DNA of 45,893 bases from an uncultured Chlamydiae bacterium (GTDB lineage Bacteria > Chlamydiota > Chlamydiia > Chlamydiales > SM23-39), in contig CALBPE010000096.1 of the NCBI GenBank assembly GCA_937899275.1, forward strand, positions 1 to 45,893. The letters run 5' to 3'. Positions 16,168-25,479 of the stretch are shown in pieces. Each line of letters opens with the position of its first letter. Position 1 is the first letter of the stretch. The position numbers and the translations under genes are program-made. The notes beneath the pieces were generated by a model. The model searched no databases and was not told the origin of the DNA. It worked only from the letters and a program-made list of their open reading frames with translations.

Positions 16168-17313
16168 ATGCTACTATATACTGAAATAAATCAAAAATCA
16201 TGCGCCATGAGCCCTATTCATCCACTAGCAAATCTTCCCGAAACCTTTGTTAATCAAGGGTTTAATCAAGTTTCCTCAGAACAAATTCAGCAATATAATA
16301 AAACCTATTCAAAGGGATCTTTTGAAGAAATGGTCGTAAGCCATTTGAACCACGCAATAGCCCGTAAGGAGGCGCAAGGTAAAAAGCTTTCAGAAGAAGA
16401 GATCCTCGAGCGTGTAAAAAGAGTAGAAGCTCTTTTAAAAAACCAACCTCAATTATTGAGGGAAATTCATCGCCCCTTAAAGCCTCTTTCGTATGTAGTG
16501 CACTCTATACTGTTCATACCAAAACTTATTGTTTCTTTAGTTATCGATTTTTTCGCTGGGATGTTTTACATGGCAATGCACTTTGCCTATGACAACGAGA
16601 GCTGGACAAAGATCGAGAAAATCGATCCTAATAAGCCCACATTTGTACTAGTACCCGGAAAAGCTTCCAACCCTAGCATTTTTGCCTTAGTTTTGAAGAT
16701 TTGTAAGCTTATGAATCGAGATGTGAATATCGTTTATGTAGCTCTCGAGGATAAAAGGCGTTTTTCAAACAGTCCGAATGCAACAATCAAGGGGTATGCC
16801 GACAAACTTCGGCTTAAGTTGCTTGAAGTGCAGCAAAAACACAATTGCAAGATCAAAGCTGTTATAGCCCACTCACTTGGGGGTATTGTTGCTATGCAAG
16901 CTGCTATTGACCTACACAACGACCCAACCACAAAGCAGTATATGCCGGAAAGGCTTGCCCTTGCCGGGTCACCTATTTATGGAGCATGGGTTGCGCCTTA
17001 CCAACCTGGTAACGAAAAAACTCAAAGACCCTTTTTAGCCAGCCAGCTTAGGCCAGAATCACAGGCACTTAAAAAAATCCGAGAGGAATTTAAGCCACTT
17101 GGTAATGGCCATTCTCTTGAACTGCACCTGTACGGAAGCTCTTTAGACCCGATGGCTCCACCCTCCTCTTGTACATATCCAGGAGCAAAGAAGAAGTACA
17201 ATCTCCCTTTCTCTAATCATGTGACTGTAGCCCTGAGAGCCGCGTTAAGTGAGATTTTTTCTTACACTTCGACAGCATCATCAGAAAATTCAGATGTAGC
17301 TACTGGTTCTTGA
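16168..17313 (+). CDS. Alpha/beta-hydrolase (lipase-like), membrane-anchored, copy 1
   Basis: 381 residues from ATG 16168; an alternative ATG at 16207 (MSPIHPLANLPE) is possible. A helical N-terminal region is followed by a hydrophobic anchor (about residues 108-135). The hydrolase fold follows, with nucleophile elbow AHSLGG, Ser236. Asp in SSLDPMAP and His in SNHVTV complete a plausible triad. Its neighbour at 17357 has the same anchor-then-hydrolase layout without the N-terminal 90 residues, so they are duplicates. It could be a lipase or acyltransferase acting on host or envelope lipids; the substrate is not determinable here. Confidence 0.75.
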   Translation: MLLYTEINQKSCAMSPIHPLANLPETFVNQGFNQVSSEQIQQYNKTYSKGSFEEMVVSHLNHAIARKEAQGKKLSEEEILERVKRVEALLKNQPQLLREIHRPLKPLSYVVHSILFIPKLIVSLVIDFFAGMFYMAMHFAYDNESWTKIEKIDPNKPTFVLVPGKASNPSIFALVLKICKLMNRDVNIVYVALEDKRRFSNSPNATIKGYADKLRLKLLEVQQKHNCKIKAVIAHSLGGIVAMQAAIDLHNDPTTKQYMPERLALAGSPIYGAWVAPYQPGNEKTQRPFLASQLRPESQALKKIREEFKPLGNGHSLELHLYGSSLDPMAPPSSCTYPGAKKKYNLPFSNHVTVALRAALSEIFSYTSTASSENSDVATGS

Positions 17314-17356
17314 TTAGCTTGAGGAAGTAGCGCTTAAAAAACAAAAAAGGGGGTAT

Positions 17357-18106
17357 ATGCAGGTTGCAAATCCAACTATTGTACTTTCTTCTACAGGGTC
17401 TGATAGCGCGCATTATTTGAGGCAAGCCTGTGACGCCTTTACCTTTTTGCCGAGGCTCGTTTTTTCTGTCATCGTAGAAATTGTATCTGTTATTTTTTTT
17501 GCTATCATTGGCGTCTTTACAAATGGAGAGCGTTTTAATCCCTCTTCTTTAGATCCTAAAAAACCAACTATTTTGTTCATTAACGGTCTTTGCCATAATC
17601 CAACAGCTGCCTTGTTTCTTCGTATGCGGTTGGGTAGTAAGGTAAATATTTATTCTTATTCCTATGCTTCTTACCGGTTTTGGCATAAAAGAAACTGCTC
17701 TATTGCAGATTATACTCGATCTATTCAGGCAAAAGTCGATAAGTTAAAAAAAGAGACAAATGGTCCAGTAAAAGTCGTAGCCCATTCTATGGGAGGACTG
17801 ATTGCTCTTGGTTTAAAAGATGTCAAAGAGATGACGCTCATTGGCACGCCTGCACGCGGCTCTTGGGCTGCGCGCATTTGCCCGATTTTTCGTGTGATTA
17901 AAGAAATGCAACCAGGCTCTACTTATGTAGAAACAATTCGTCAATCTGCAGAAGAGAGGATCCGGTCTGGGGATCTCCAGGTTCGTGTCCATTCTTCTTC
18001 TATGGACGCGCTTGTTCGTCCTCATTCCACAAGGATAAAAGGTGCTGAAGAGATTTCTTATAACTATTTAGGTCATGTGGGGCTTCTTCTAACTGCTGGT
18101 TTATAG
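17357..18106 (+). CDS. Alpha/beta-hydrolase (lipase-like), membrane-anchored, copy 2
   Basis: 249 residues, ATG after a GGGGG site. The hydrophobic segment at about residues 33-58 is followed by ILFINGLCHN, the oxyanion-loop strand, and AHSMGG with Ser144. Asp of SSMDALVRP and His of YLGHVG are the likely triad partners. It is 43 bases after copy 1, so an operon is probable. Like copy 1 it lacks a classical cleavable signal peptide, and the anchor likely lies in the inner membrane. Confidence 0.75.
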   Translation: MQVANPTIVLSSTGSDSAHYLRQACDAFTFLPRLVFSVIVEIVSVIFFAIIGVFTNGERFNPSSLDPKKPTILFINGLCHNPTAALFLRMRLGSKVNIYSYSYASYRFWHKRNCSIADYTRSIQAKVDKLKKETNGPVKVVAHSMGGLIALGLKDVKEMTLIGTPARGSWAARICPIFRVIKEMQPGSTYVETIRQSAEERIRSGDLQVRVHSSSMDALVRPHSTRIKGAEEISYNYLGHVGLLLTAGL

Positions 18107-18186
18107 GAGCTATTTTTCTACATTTTTCTCTTCCTTTTAAATCTTCATCTTTCCTAAGATGTTGTGAAATTATTTTTGAGGGAAAA

Positions 18187-19524
18187 ATGAAACAGGTTTT
18201 GCTGCGCCTTTTTTTTCTGTGCGTTTTCCAGTCCCTATTTGCTTTTGATCTAAAAGAGTCCACAGTAGAAGTTATTGGCACTACTTACCAGTATAACTAC
18301 TTTTATCCCTGGAGCGCGCCAAAAACCCTCTATCAACAAGCATCTGGCATTGTTTTAGATAAAGGACGCATCATTACCAGCGCTAAAGCGGTGAAAAATG
18401 CATCTTATGTTGACGTAAGGCTAGCAGGCGATCTGTTTTTATTTCGAGCAAGTGTGATTTCAGTAGACGAAGAAATGCAGCTTGCCTGTTTAGAGATACA
18501 AGAAGAAACGTTTCTAAAGAAAAGTTATCCCGTACGCATATCTAAGCAGTCTTTAGATCATGCGCGCTCTTTATCAATTCACGGTTTTTCTCCCTCCCAA
18601 AGGCGGTTTAGCTCAATGCAGGTAGATGTATTTGCTTGTGATTTACTCGATGCAGAAAAAAACGCTGCACAAACCAGCTTATTTGGTCTACACGCTTCGT
18701 ACCATTTATTTTCCCATGGAGCTTGCCTTTTTGCAGAAGATGGTTTTATTGGTATGGCTCTTTCTTCTCCTGCTATTTTTCCTTCGGAGAATTATTACAA
18801 GGTGGTTCCAACAGCTGCAATCCAGGATTTTGTAGAAAGTAAGGTAAGAAAAACCTTTCCTATTCGGTATCAAGGCATGCACCACCCTAGTTTAAAGGCG
18901 TACTACCAGCTACCTATCTATCTTTCTGGAGTGTTGATTCTAGAAGATTACCCTCCTTTAAAAGAGGGAGATATCCTTACAAGTATCCAAGGTGAAGATG
19001 TGGAAAATGATGGTACTGTTATTTTGTATGGCAAAAAAGTATCTTTTCAACAGCTGATGCATACATACGGAGTAGATCAATTGCTTTGTGAAGTATGGCG
19101 CAGCGGCGAGGTTAAAGAGCTTGATGTACCTTTACAAGATAAAAGTCAGGAGCATGTATTTAGGCAGCCTCCTTCCTATTTGATCTATGCAGGACTGGTT
19201 TTTCAGCCTTTACATGAACTAGAAGAAGAATGCTCCATTGCCCTATCAGGAGAAAATTGGATCGTTCTCAGTAAAGTTTTAGTCGATGAAGTCAATGCAG
19301 ATTATGCAAGAGTTGCTGGAGCTCTTATCGAATCGGTTAATGGAATAAAAATCTCTTCTCTTCAAGAAGTAGAAAAAGCCCTGAAAGATAATTCAGAAGA
19401 GATGCATACTATTCGAACAGCTAGGGGAGAGCTTCTCGTCTTGGATAAGACACGCAGTGAACAGTCCCATCTCAAGATCTTAAAAAAATACGGGGTCTTA
19501 CAAAGTAAACTTTTTCCATCCTAA
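18187..19524 (+). CDS. Deg-like serine-protease paralogue with no catalytic triad (pseudoprotease)
   Basis: 445 residues with a signal peptide ending around LFA (residues 1-19). It aligns along its whole length with the protease at 19534: trypsin-like fold, a PDZ region (LKEGDILTSIQGEDVENDGT), then the PSYLIYAGLVF element and a second PDZ-like C-terminus. The triad is absent: Lys67 replaces His, Gln98 replaces Asp, and the GNSGGP loop reads FSHGAC (175-180). The frame is otherwise undamaged, so it is probably a maintained non-catalytic protein, for example a partner or chaperone of its neighbour. The two genes are 9 bases apart. Confidence 0.75.
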   Translation: MKQVLLRLFFLCVFQSLFAFDLKESTVEVIGTTYQYNYFYPWSAPKTLYQQASGIVLDKGRIITSAKAVKNASYVDVRLAGDLFLFRASVISVDEEMQLACLEIQEETFLKKSYPVRISKQSLDHARSLSIHGFSPSQRRFSSMQVDVFACDLLDAEKNAAQTSLFGLHASYHLFSHGACLFAEDGFIGMALSSPAIFPSENYYKVVPTAAIQDFVESKVRKTFPIRYQGMHHPSLKAYYQLPIYLSGVLILEDYPPLKEGDILTSIQGEDVENDGTVILYGKKVSFQQLMHTYGVDQLLCEVWRSGEVKELDVPLQDKSQEHVFRQPPSYLIYAGLVFQPLHELEEECSIALSGENWIVLSKVLVDEVNADYARVAGALIESVNGIKISSLQEVEKALKDNSEEMHTIRTARGELLVLDKTRSEQSHLKILKKYGVLQSKLFPS

Positions 19525-19533
19525 AGAGGTCCT

Positions 19534-20700
19534 ATGAACCGGTTTTTTTTTCTTATCACTGCTTTATTTCCTCTATTTCTTTTTTCGATCAACGTAGATA
19601 AATCTGTCGTCAAGGTAGAAACCCATTTACAGATGTACACAGGAGAGCCTTGGGAGTCTTCATCCATCGGAAGAGGTATGGCAAGTGGATTTGTCGTCGC
19701 TTCAAATCAAGTTGTGACGAATGCTCATGGGGTATCTCATGCGACGCATATTCGGGTAAAGCTGCCCGGCTCTACTAAAAGTTATCCGGCGATCATCAAG
19801 GTGATAGGAGATGATTGCGATCTCGCCCTTTTACAAGTAGATGATCCAGAATTTGCCAGATATAGCGAGCCTGTATCTTTTGCTGAGGTGCAAGATGGTG
19901 ATGAAGTAACGGTGATCGGGTTTCCATTACCGTATCACACCTTATCTTATACAAAAGGCATTGTCTCTTCTTCTTATCATAAAGTATACCAACATTCTGG
20001 CGCGTACTTATCTGCGATTCAAATTGATGCTGCTGTAAATATGGGCAATAGCGGCGGGCCTGTAGTGCACCACGGTAAAGTCGTTGGCGTAGCATTTGGA
20101 AAAATCGGAGGGCTTGCTGTAGATAATATCTGTTTTATGATTCCTACATCTTTAGTAAAGCATTTTTTACGAGAGGCAAGTCAAGGTAAATACCAAGGAT
20201 TTCCTAGATTAGGTATGACATTTCAACCGTTAATTCACCCAGACCTAAGGCGCTATTTAGACCTAAACGATGAAACAACAGGCGTGATGATCGTAGATGC
20301 AGCAGATTATGAAGAGCTGCAAGAAGGCGATATTCTGACAAGAATCGATGATATTCCTCTAAATAACGATGGATCAATCTATGTAGATGGTGCAAGAAAA
20401 GATCTTTTTTTCTATGTGTTTTTGCAAAAACACTTAGGCGATACTGTAAAATTACAAATTCTTCGCAATCAGATCCGTAAAGATCTGCATATTTCGATTC
20501 ATCAGGCATTTAACCATACACCTTCTCATGCGCGCCTTAGCTATTACATTTATGCAGGGCTTGTATTCGATTCTTTTCAAGATGCAAACGATGCAAAAGA
20601 TACGTTGTATTTACGCAAGGTACTCGCACATCCTGTGAATGTAGGTTACCAAGATCTACAAAATTGTGAAGTAGTAAAAATCGGCTCTAAGCAAGAGTAG
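19534..20700 (+). CDS. Deg/HtrA-like serine protease, C-terminus shortened by stop codons
   Basis: 388 residues with a signal peptide (about 1-19). The triad is intact: His65 in VVTNAH, Asp96 in DCDLALLQ, Ser173 in GNSGGP. One PDZ domain (LQEGDILTRIDDIPLNNDGS) is followed by YYIYAGLVFDSFQ, giving the plant-type Deg (Deg9/10-like) layout. The frame stops at TAG 20698-20700, but the same frame continues with SIQQLIAIK, a second TAG at 20728-20730, then a homologous tail (LQSGKKINLGKEARAKNQEV) to TAA 20857-20859. The neighbour at 18187 keeps this tail. Roughly 50 residues have therefore been lost by nonsense mutation; the protease core should still fold. Confidence 0.85.
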   Translation: MNRFFFLITALFPLFLFSINVDKSVVKVETHLQMYTGEPWESSSIGRGMASGFVVASNQVVTNAHGVSHATHIRVKLPGSTKSYPAIIKVIGDDCDLALLQVDDPEFARYSEPVSFAEVQDGDEVTVIGFPLPYHTLSYTKGIVSSSYHKVYQHSGAYLSAIQIDAAVNMGNSGGPVVHHGKVVGVAFGKIGGLAVDNICFMIPTSLVKHFLREASQGKYQGFPRLGMTFQPLIHPDLRRYLDLNDETTGVMIVDAADYEELQEGDILTRIDDIPLNNDGSIYVDGARKDLFFYVFLQKHLGDTVKLQILRNQIRKDLHISIHQAFNHTPSHARLSYYIYAGLVFDSFQDANDAKDTLYLRKVLAHPVNVGYQDLQNCEVVKIGSKQE

Positions 20701-20859
20701 TCCATCCAGCAGCTCATCGCTATTAAATAGTCTGAAGAGACTTTTCATATACAGACTTTACAAAGCGGAAAAAAAATTAATTTAGGTAAAGAAGCAAGAG
20801 CCAAAAACCAAGAGGTATTGGCGTATTTTCATATTGCAGAAGACCGGTTTATTCCTTAA
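20701..20859 (+). pseudogene. Detached 3' end of the Deg-like protease gene
   Basis: In-frame continuation of the protease after TAG 20698, itself cut by TAG 20728. It encodes the end of the second PDZ-like domain up to HIAEDRFIP and TAA. It aligns with the last ~55 residues of the paralogue at 18187 (LQEVEKALKD, then LLVLDKTRSEQSHLKILKKYG). Its last bases overlap the stop end of the convergent permease gene. Confidence 0.75.
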
Positions 20860-22435
20860 AACAGTCCACTTCTATATGGCTAATTTCGACAACGCCGCTT
20901 AGCATTTCTTTGACGTCTTCGCCTTCTAAAGCCTGGCTTTTTGCAAGGTAAAAGATCAGCCCGGAAAATAGCGCTACGCAAAGAAAGTCAATTCCAAAAG
21001 AAATAAGACCAAGCCCGCCACCAAATGAGCTGCAATAAGATAAAATGCCCAGTCCAATCAGATAGGGGAAAATCCACCAAGAGCTTCCTAAATATAGATC
21101 GATGTGGGCAAACTTTTTTCTGTATACCCATAAAAAGCAGTAACCTAGAAATACGGAAAACAGTAGCTTAGACAGCACTGCCCATCCAGACCAAAATACA
21201 AGTAAGTTGCAAATGTAGAATGCAACTAAGCAAAAAAGCTCAGCGCAAGGAACAGAGAAAATCCGCTTTTGGTTGGGGAGTTTTTCTCGAAGAGCGATCA
21301 ACGCAATAGGCCCTACTGCATAGGAAAGAACAACAGAGGAGACTAAAAACTTGACCATACTTTGCCAACCTGGAAAAGGTAAAAATAGGATTAAGCCAAT
21401 ACAGTAATTCATGATCAAAGCGTTGATAGGAACGCCTCTTTTTGTCAGTTTTTTCAAAAAATTAGGCATGTACCCATTGAAGCTCATAGCGTAGTTGATT
21501 CTAGCAGATGATGACGTGTAAATTAGAGCGGTTCCAAAAGGAGAAATCACGGCATCTGCATATAGCAAAATCACCAAGCTATATAATCCTAAAGTTTCTG
21601 CAATACCTACAAAAGGTCCGTTATCGTTGGTGAAGCTTAAATTCAGCCATGCGCTATTTAGCTCTACCGCTCCGATAAAAGTGATCTGTAAAAGGGCATA
21701 TAAAACCATGGTTAAAATGCACGATCCTACAATCGCTATGGGAATCATTTTACCAGGATTTTTCGCTTCGCCTGCAAGCTGGGTTGCTGCATTGTATCCT
21801 ACAAAAGAAAAGATAATGCCTGCAGAAGGCATAGCCGCTACCACGCCTTTCCATCCGTAGGGTAAAAAACCCTTCGAAGTGAAGTTTTGTATCTCGAATG
21901 AGGAAAGGGCAAGTGCAACCACCGTTAAAGTAGGTATAGCAATCTTAAATGCGACAATACCTATATTGGTTTTACTTACCCAATGCACTCCTAAATAATT
22001 GATGATGCAGGTGATACATAAAATAATTGCTGCAGCGATCATCCCATACACACTTAACACATGCGAGCCGCCCGTTTCTATGACAAGCCAGGGAAGGTAA
22101 TTCGATGCATATTGTAAAAGCGCCATTGTTTCAATAGGAGCAACCACAAGAGAAGCAAGCCATCCGCACCAGCCCATAGTGAAGCTAACCAGCGTTCCAT
22201 GAGAAAAATGTGAAAACCGCGCAACGCCTCCAGCTACAGGCAGCATCGTAGCAAGCTCTACAAATGTAAACGCTACAATCAGCATCAAAAAGCCGCCCAA
22301 TATCCAAGAAAAAACCGCTCCTGGACCTGCGATTATAGCAGCAAAAAAAGTACCGAAAAGCCATCCCGCTCCAATCACACTTCCAACAGATGCAAATAAA
22401 ATGCCCCAAGGGCCTATTGTTCTTTTAAGACGCAT
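20849..22435 (-). CDS. APC-family amino-acid permease
   Basis: 528 residues, about 12-14 membrane segments. The N-terminus GPWGILFASVGSVIGAGWLF carries the APC helix-1 unwinding motif GSVIGAGW, and GYNAATQLAGEAKNPGK is the family's conserved loop after helix 6. The first segment has no signal peptide, as expected. It probably exchanges or imports an amino acid across the inner membrane; the specificity is not visible. The gene is convergent with the protease pair and its stop region overlaps the protease's eroded tail. Confidence 0.85.
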   Translation of the reverse strand: MRLKRTIGPWGILFASVGSVIGAGWLFGTFFAAIIAGPGAVFSWILGGFLMLIVAFTFVELATMLPVAGGVARFSHFSHGTLVSFTMGWCGWLASLVVAPIETMALLQYASNYLPWLVIETGGSHVLSVYGMIAAAIILCITCIINYLGVHWVSKTNIGIVAFKIAIPTLTVVALALSSFEIQNFTSKGFLPYGWKGVVAAMPSAGIIFSFVGYNAATQLAGEAKNPGKMIPIAIVGSCILTMVLYALLQITFIGAVELNSAWLNLSFTNDNGPFVGIAETLGLYSLVILLYADAVISPFGTALIYTSSSARINYAMSFNGYMPNFLKKLTKRGVPINALIMNYCIGLILFLPFPGWQSMVKFLVSSVVLSYAVGPIALIALREKLPNQKRIFSVPCAELFCLVAFYICNLLVFWSGWAVLSKLLFSVFLGYCFLWVYRKKFAHIDLYLGSSWWIFPYLIGLGILSYCSSFGGGLGLISFGIDFLCVALFSGLIFYLAKSQALEGEDVKEMLSGVVEISHIEVDCFKE

Positions 22436-22546
22436 ATTTTTTTTATATCTATATATGTGGATTAAATCAAATTGATTTTTTCTATTATCTACTAGTAAAA
22501 TGTTCCCCCTAAATACATATACAGTACATAAACCAGGGAGCCATTT

Positions 22547-22678
22547 ATGCAGCCTATTTCGCCTTTTAGGAGTACAACATTAGAAAGGAAAGAAGATCAT
22601 AAGAGTTTACGAGGTCTGCCACCTATTCATAAGTTACGAAACATAATGGCAACAGGTGGAAAAGTGCTTCGTGAATAG
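22547..22678 (+). pseudogene. 5' end of the large unknown gene, cut off by a stop codon
   Basis: ATG 22547-22549 opens 43 codons (MQPISPFRSTTLERKEDHKS...) ending at TAG 22676-22678. The frame is the same as that of the 671-residue frame starting at 22721 and is open between the TAG and that start. The fragment begins with Met and reads like coding sequence, so the original gene probably ran 22547-24736 and now has a nonsense codon at codon 44. Reinitiation at 22721 is possible. Confidence 0.55.
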
Positions 22679-22720
22679 GAGCGGGCATTTAATCAAGAAA
22701 AACCTATTTATAAGATATCA

Positions 22721-24736
22721 ATGTATACAACACCTGCTCAAAAGCCGCGGTGTAAAGATGGCGTTTTTTACTGGCCCTACGGTCCAATAAGCGGCCAAAC
22801 AACAAACCCTGTAAACACAGTGGCTATAAAAATCCTTAGCTACAAGTTTTCTAAAAAAACGGGCCTTTTGAATTTGATTTTTTCTTTAGTGAAAGACCCT
22901 TCTACGCAATATACAGGTACATTAAACGTCTTTAAGAAAGGCTTTAAGAAAGTGCTTATTTCAAGTAAAAGGCAAAAGACTCTCGAAAAAGCACTAAGAA
23001 AGAGTCAGAATATTAAGGAGTTAAAACCATTTTTCGAAAAAGAGAAAACTCCTGTGGCATTTCCAACGCGAGGTAAAGATACTCCTTACGTTATTGTGCT
23101 GGGCCTTAGAGAAGGGCGCGTTTTATTGGCATCAGCTGACGTAGAAATCGGTGAAGATGGCGAGCTTTATGCTTGTTCTAGCTCAAAAGTATGGTTGGTT
23201 TCATTTGAGTATTTAAAGCAGTCTCTTACAAAGAGAAAAAATACTCGAAGTATAGAGAAAATATGTAAGAATTTTTTAACGCGATTCAAGCGCCACAATT
23301 TGCCTCTTAGTCACGTATTTTTTGCCTTTGAATGTGAGTCTTTGCAGTTTCGTGGACTAGTTACGCAGTTGATACATCGTTTGCATCGAGCTATTCTTAA
23401 TATACCTGAAGAAGGCAACCTTTGTCTCCATCATCTTAACGAAAATAAGCAACACATTGCTCCTACATTGCAACGAGTGATCGAAAAGCATTACCCAAAT
23501 CCTAAGGGTCCAGAAAAAAAATTATTTGCCTATCTTGTGCTTTTCGTTGAGTACCATTCAATCAAGTGCCCTTATGACTTTATTAATAGGAGGCGTTTAG
23601 AAAAAGAAGACACGCAAGTAGGAAAAGAAAAAGTACGCAATGTTTTTCGAAAATCGATCCTGCAAAAAATAATCAAAGGTGAAATTTGTAAAAGTTCAGA
23701 CTTTTCTAAAGAGGTGCACAAAGATTTTGTATTTGATGTTTTACACTATTACCTTCTAAAGGCAAATTTGCAATCATCATCTACGAAGACGCTTTTTTTA
23801 AATGCACAAAAAACTTTTTTCCCCTCAGAATCACTGTACCATAGGCATATGGAAAAAATTGCTTTATTCGACCAGTTCCCGCAAGCGAACTCAATTTGTA
23901 TAGATGCAGTGGGCGCTTTTTTAAAAGGAACAGGAATTAGCCCCTCCCTAAAAGAGGAAAAAGAGGGTAAGTATCAGAAACAGCAAGGATTTGTAAATAA
24001 GAGGGTATCCTCTTTCAAAACTCAAGTTAGCGAGCTATGCACTGGATTTTTACAGACTTTTTATGAGGAGGGCTACTTTGCTAAATGCGTTCCTGTAGAA
24101 GAGACGCAACTTACTGCCCAAGGAAAGGAAGAAAACAAGGTAATTGTTGATCTAATTTTTAATTTTGTTAGCACTATATTTAGAACAATGCAGTTAGAGA
24201 CCACTTCTTCTCTATCTACGATTTGCCGAAGCAAAAAAGAGTTCGGTCTCATTTTTGCAAATAAATTGAGAACTTTTTTTCGGAGGGGAATACCTACGCC
24301 AGATCAGGAATTACTTGCTCACCTTCAGTTCATGGCGGATCGTTATGCATTGGAATATATCATAGCGCTGTATAGCTTAAAGCACCTTCAGAAATCTATT
24401 GATGGTAATCAAAATCCAATTAGAAAAAACTTGATTGTGGATATTTGCAAAGATGAGGATTGTAAGAAGTTACGTTTTTGTAAAGAAATCGTATCAGAAC
24501 TATTGGTAGGATGTTTTTTGCATCAAGAATTAGATGAAAAAGAGATAAAAGAGCTGCTTTCTACGATCACTTCTTTTTTTCAATCGGCAACGGAAGGAAA
24601 AAAACAGGATCCTAAGTCAGAATTACTGCGCATCTTTGAGAAAAAATGTAAGCTATATGCTAAGCATGATCTAGATTGCCAGGAGCGCTTCGGTCAGATG
24701 GCTCAATTCCTTCAGCAGTATCTTTTCAAAAAGTAG
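22721..24736 (+). CDS. Large unknown cytosolic or secreted protein (effector candidate)
   Basis: 671 residues from ATG 22721. It is soluble, with no signal peptide or membrane segment, and rich in Lys and aromatic residues. Mostly helical segments run through the second half (e.g. VSSFKTQVSELCTGFLQTFY and DRYALEYIIALYSLKHLQKS). A C-terminal helical bundle of about 250 residues recalls all-helical GTPase-regulator folds, but no arginine finger or other catalytic signature could be assigned, so no function is proposed. The 5' end appears truncated by TAG 22676. It is followed after 26 bases by the SET-domain protein. Size, lack of recognisable homology and neighbours make it a plausible type III effector; this is speculation. 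Confidence 0.6.
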   Translation: MYTTPAQKPRCKDGVFYWPYGPISGQTTNPVNTVAIKILSYKFSKKTGLLNLIFSLVKDPSTQYTGTLNVFKKGFKKVLISSKRQKTLEKALRKSQNIKELKPFFEKEKTPVAFPTRGKDTPYVIVLGLREGRVLLASADVEIGEDGELYACSSSKVWLVSFEYLKQSLTKRKNTRSIEKICKNFLTRFKRHNLPLSHVFFAFECESLQFRGLVTQLIHRLHRAILNIPEEGNLCLHHLNENKQHIAPTLQRVIEKHYPNPKGPEKKLFAYLVLFVEYHSIKCPYDFINRRRLEKEDTQVGKEKVRNVFRKSILQKIIKGEICKSSDFSKEVHKDFVFDVLHYYLLKANLQSSSTKTLFLNAQKTFFPSESLYHRHMEKIALFDQFPQANSICIDAVGAFLKGTGISPSLKEEKEGKYQKQQGFVNKRVSSFKTQVSELCTGFLQTFYEEGYFAKCVPVEETQLTAQGKEENKVIVDLIFNFVSTIFRTMQLETTSSLSTICRSKKEFGLIFANKLRTFFRRGIPTPDQELLAHLQFMADRYALEYIIALYSLKHLQKSIDGNQNPIRKNLIVDICKDEDCKKLRFCKEIVSELLVGCFLHQELDEKEIKELLSTITSFFQSATEGKKQDPKSELLRIFEKKCKLYAKHDLDCQERFGQMAQFLQQYLFKK

Positions 24737-24762
24737 GCATTTTTGCTCCTATCATCTACAAA

Positions 24763-25479
24763 ATGGTTTGTAAAGCTGCTGTCATTTTTTCATGCAGCTT
24801 TTCCTTAGTATCCTACTATCATCTTAGAAAATTAGGTCTTGACGCCAGGAGGTATTTGCGCTATCACCTGAAAAAAAAGGGACTTATGCGAAAATCAACT
24901 CACGATCCTACCTACTTAGATTCATTTCAAATCAAAACGCCGATTGTTTATCTATCGGACGTAGTGATTGCAGATGAATGCAAAAAAAACTTTTCTAAAG
25001 ACTGGGGTAAATTCCAAAAACGGCATAGCGACGATTTATCAAAAACGAGAAAAGCTGCTTTAAAAAGGTTTATGAGAAGAATTGCTACAGAGTCTTCTGA
25101 TGCATTTACCAGGAACTGGGTTTCCATCCGTTATATTGGAAAAACCATGGGCTACGGCGTGTTTGCCAAATGCGCTATCCCTCCTTACAAAACGATTACC
25201 CATTACGCGGGGCTTTTGACATTTGATGCAGATATTAAACAGCAAAATGATAGTACTTTTGTGATCACAGATTTTCCAAAGTATGCCATCAATGGAGCAT
25301 CTCACGGCAATTGGTCTAGGTTTATGAATCATGCAGATGAAGATGATGATGCGAAAAACGTGATTCCTTGGGAGCTGTATTTACCTGAGGGACCTAGAAT
25401 TGTATTTACTGCAGGAAGCCGTGGGATAAAAAAAGGGGAGCAGCTGCTCTATTCCTATGGAGACTCTTACTGGGATTAA
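24763..25479 (+). CDS. SET-domain lysine methyltransferase-like protein
   Basis: 238 residues from ATG 24763, chosen because it lies just after the previous stop; the open frame extends back to a TTG at 24676 that overlaps the upstream gene. The SET motifs are present in order: GYGVFAKCAI (cofactor loop), NWSRFMNHAD (the NHS/C core) and GIKKGEQLLYSYGDSYW (GEEL..DYG). The conserved Tyr in YSYG is the expected catalytic residue. The N-terminus has a short hydrophobic stretch. Chlamydiae are known to secrete SET proteins into host cells (NUE), so a host-directed methyltransferase is likely; the target is unknown. Confidence 0.8.
   Translation: MVCKAAVIFSCSFSLVSYYHLRKLGLDARRYLRYHLKKKGLMRKSTHDPTYLDSFQIKTPIVYLSDVVIADECKKNFSKDWGKFQKRHSDDLSKTRKAALKRFMRRIATESSDAFTRNWVSIRYIGKTMGYGVFAKCAIPPYKTITHYAGLLTFDADIKQQNDSTFVITDFPKYAINGASHGNWSRFMNHADEDDDAKNVIPWELYLPEGPRIVFTAGSRGIKKGEQLLYSYGDSYWD

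Noticed and set aside
311-22678. Reassignment of TAG or TAA as a sense codon
   Set aside because: Many intact genes in the window end at TAG or TAA with non-homologous sequence after them, so general recoding is not supported; decay fits better.
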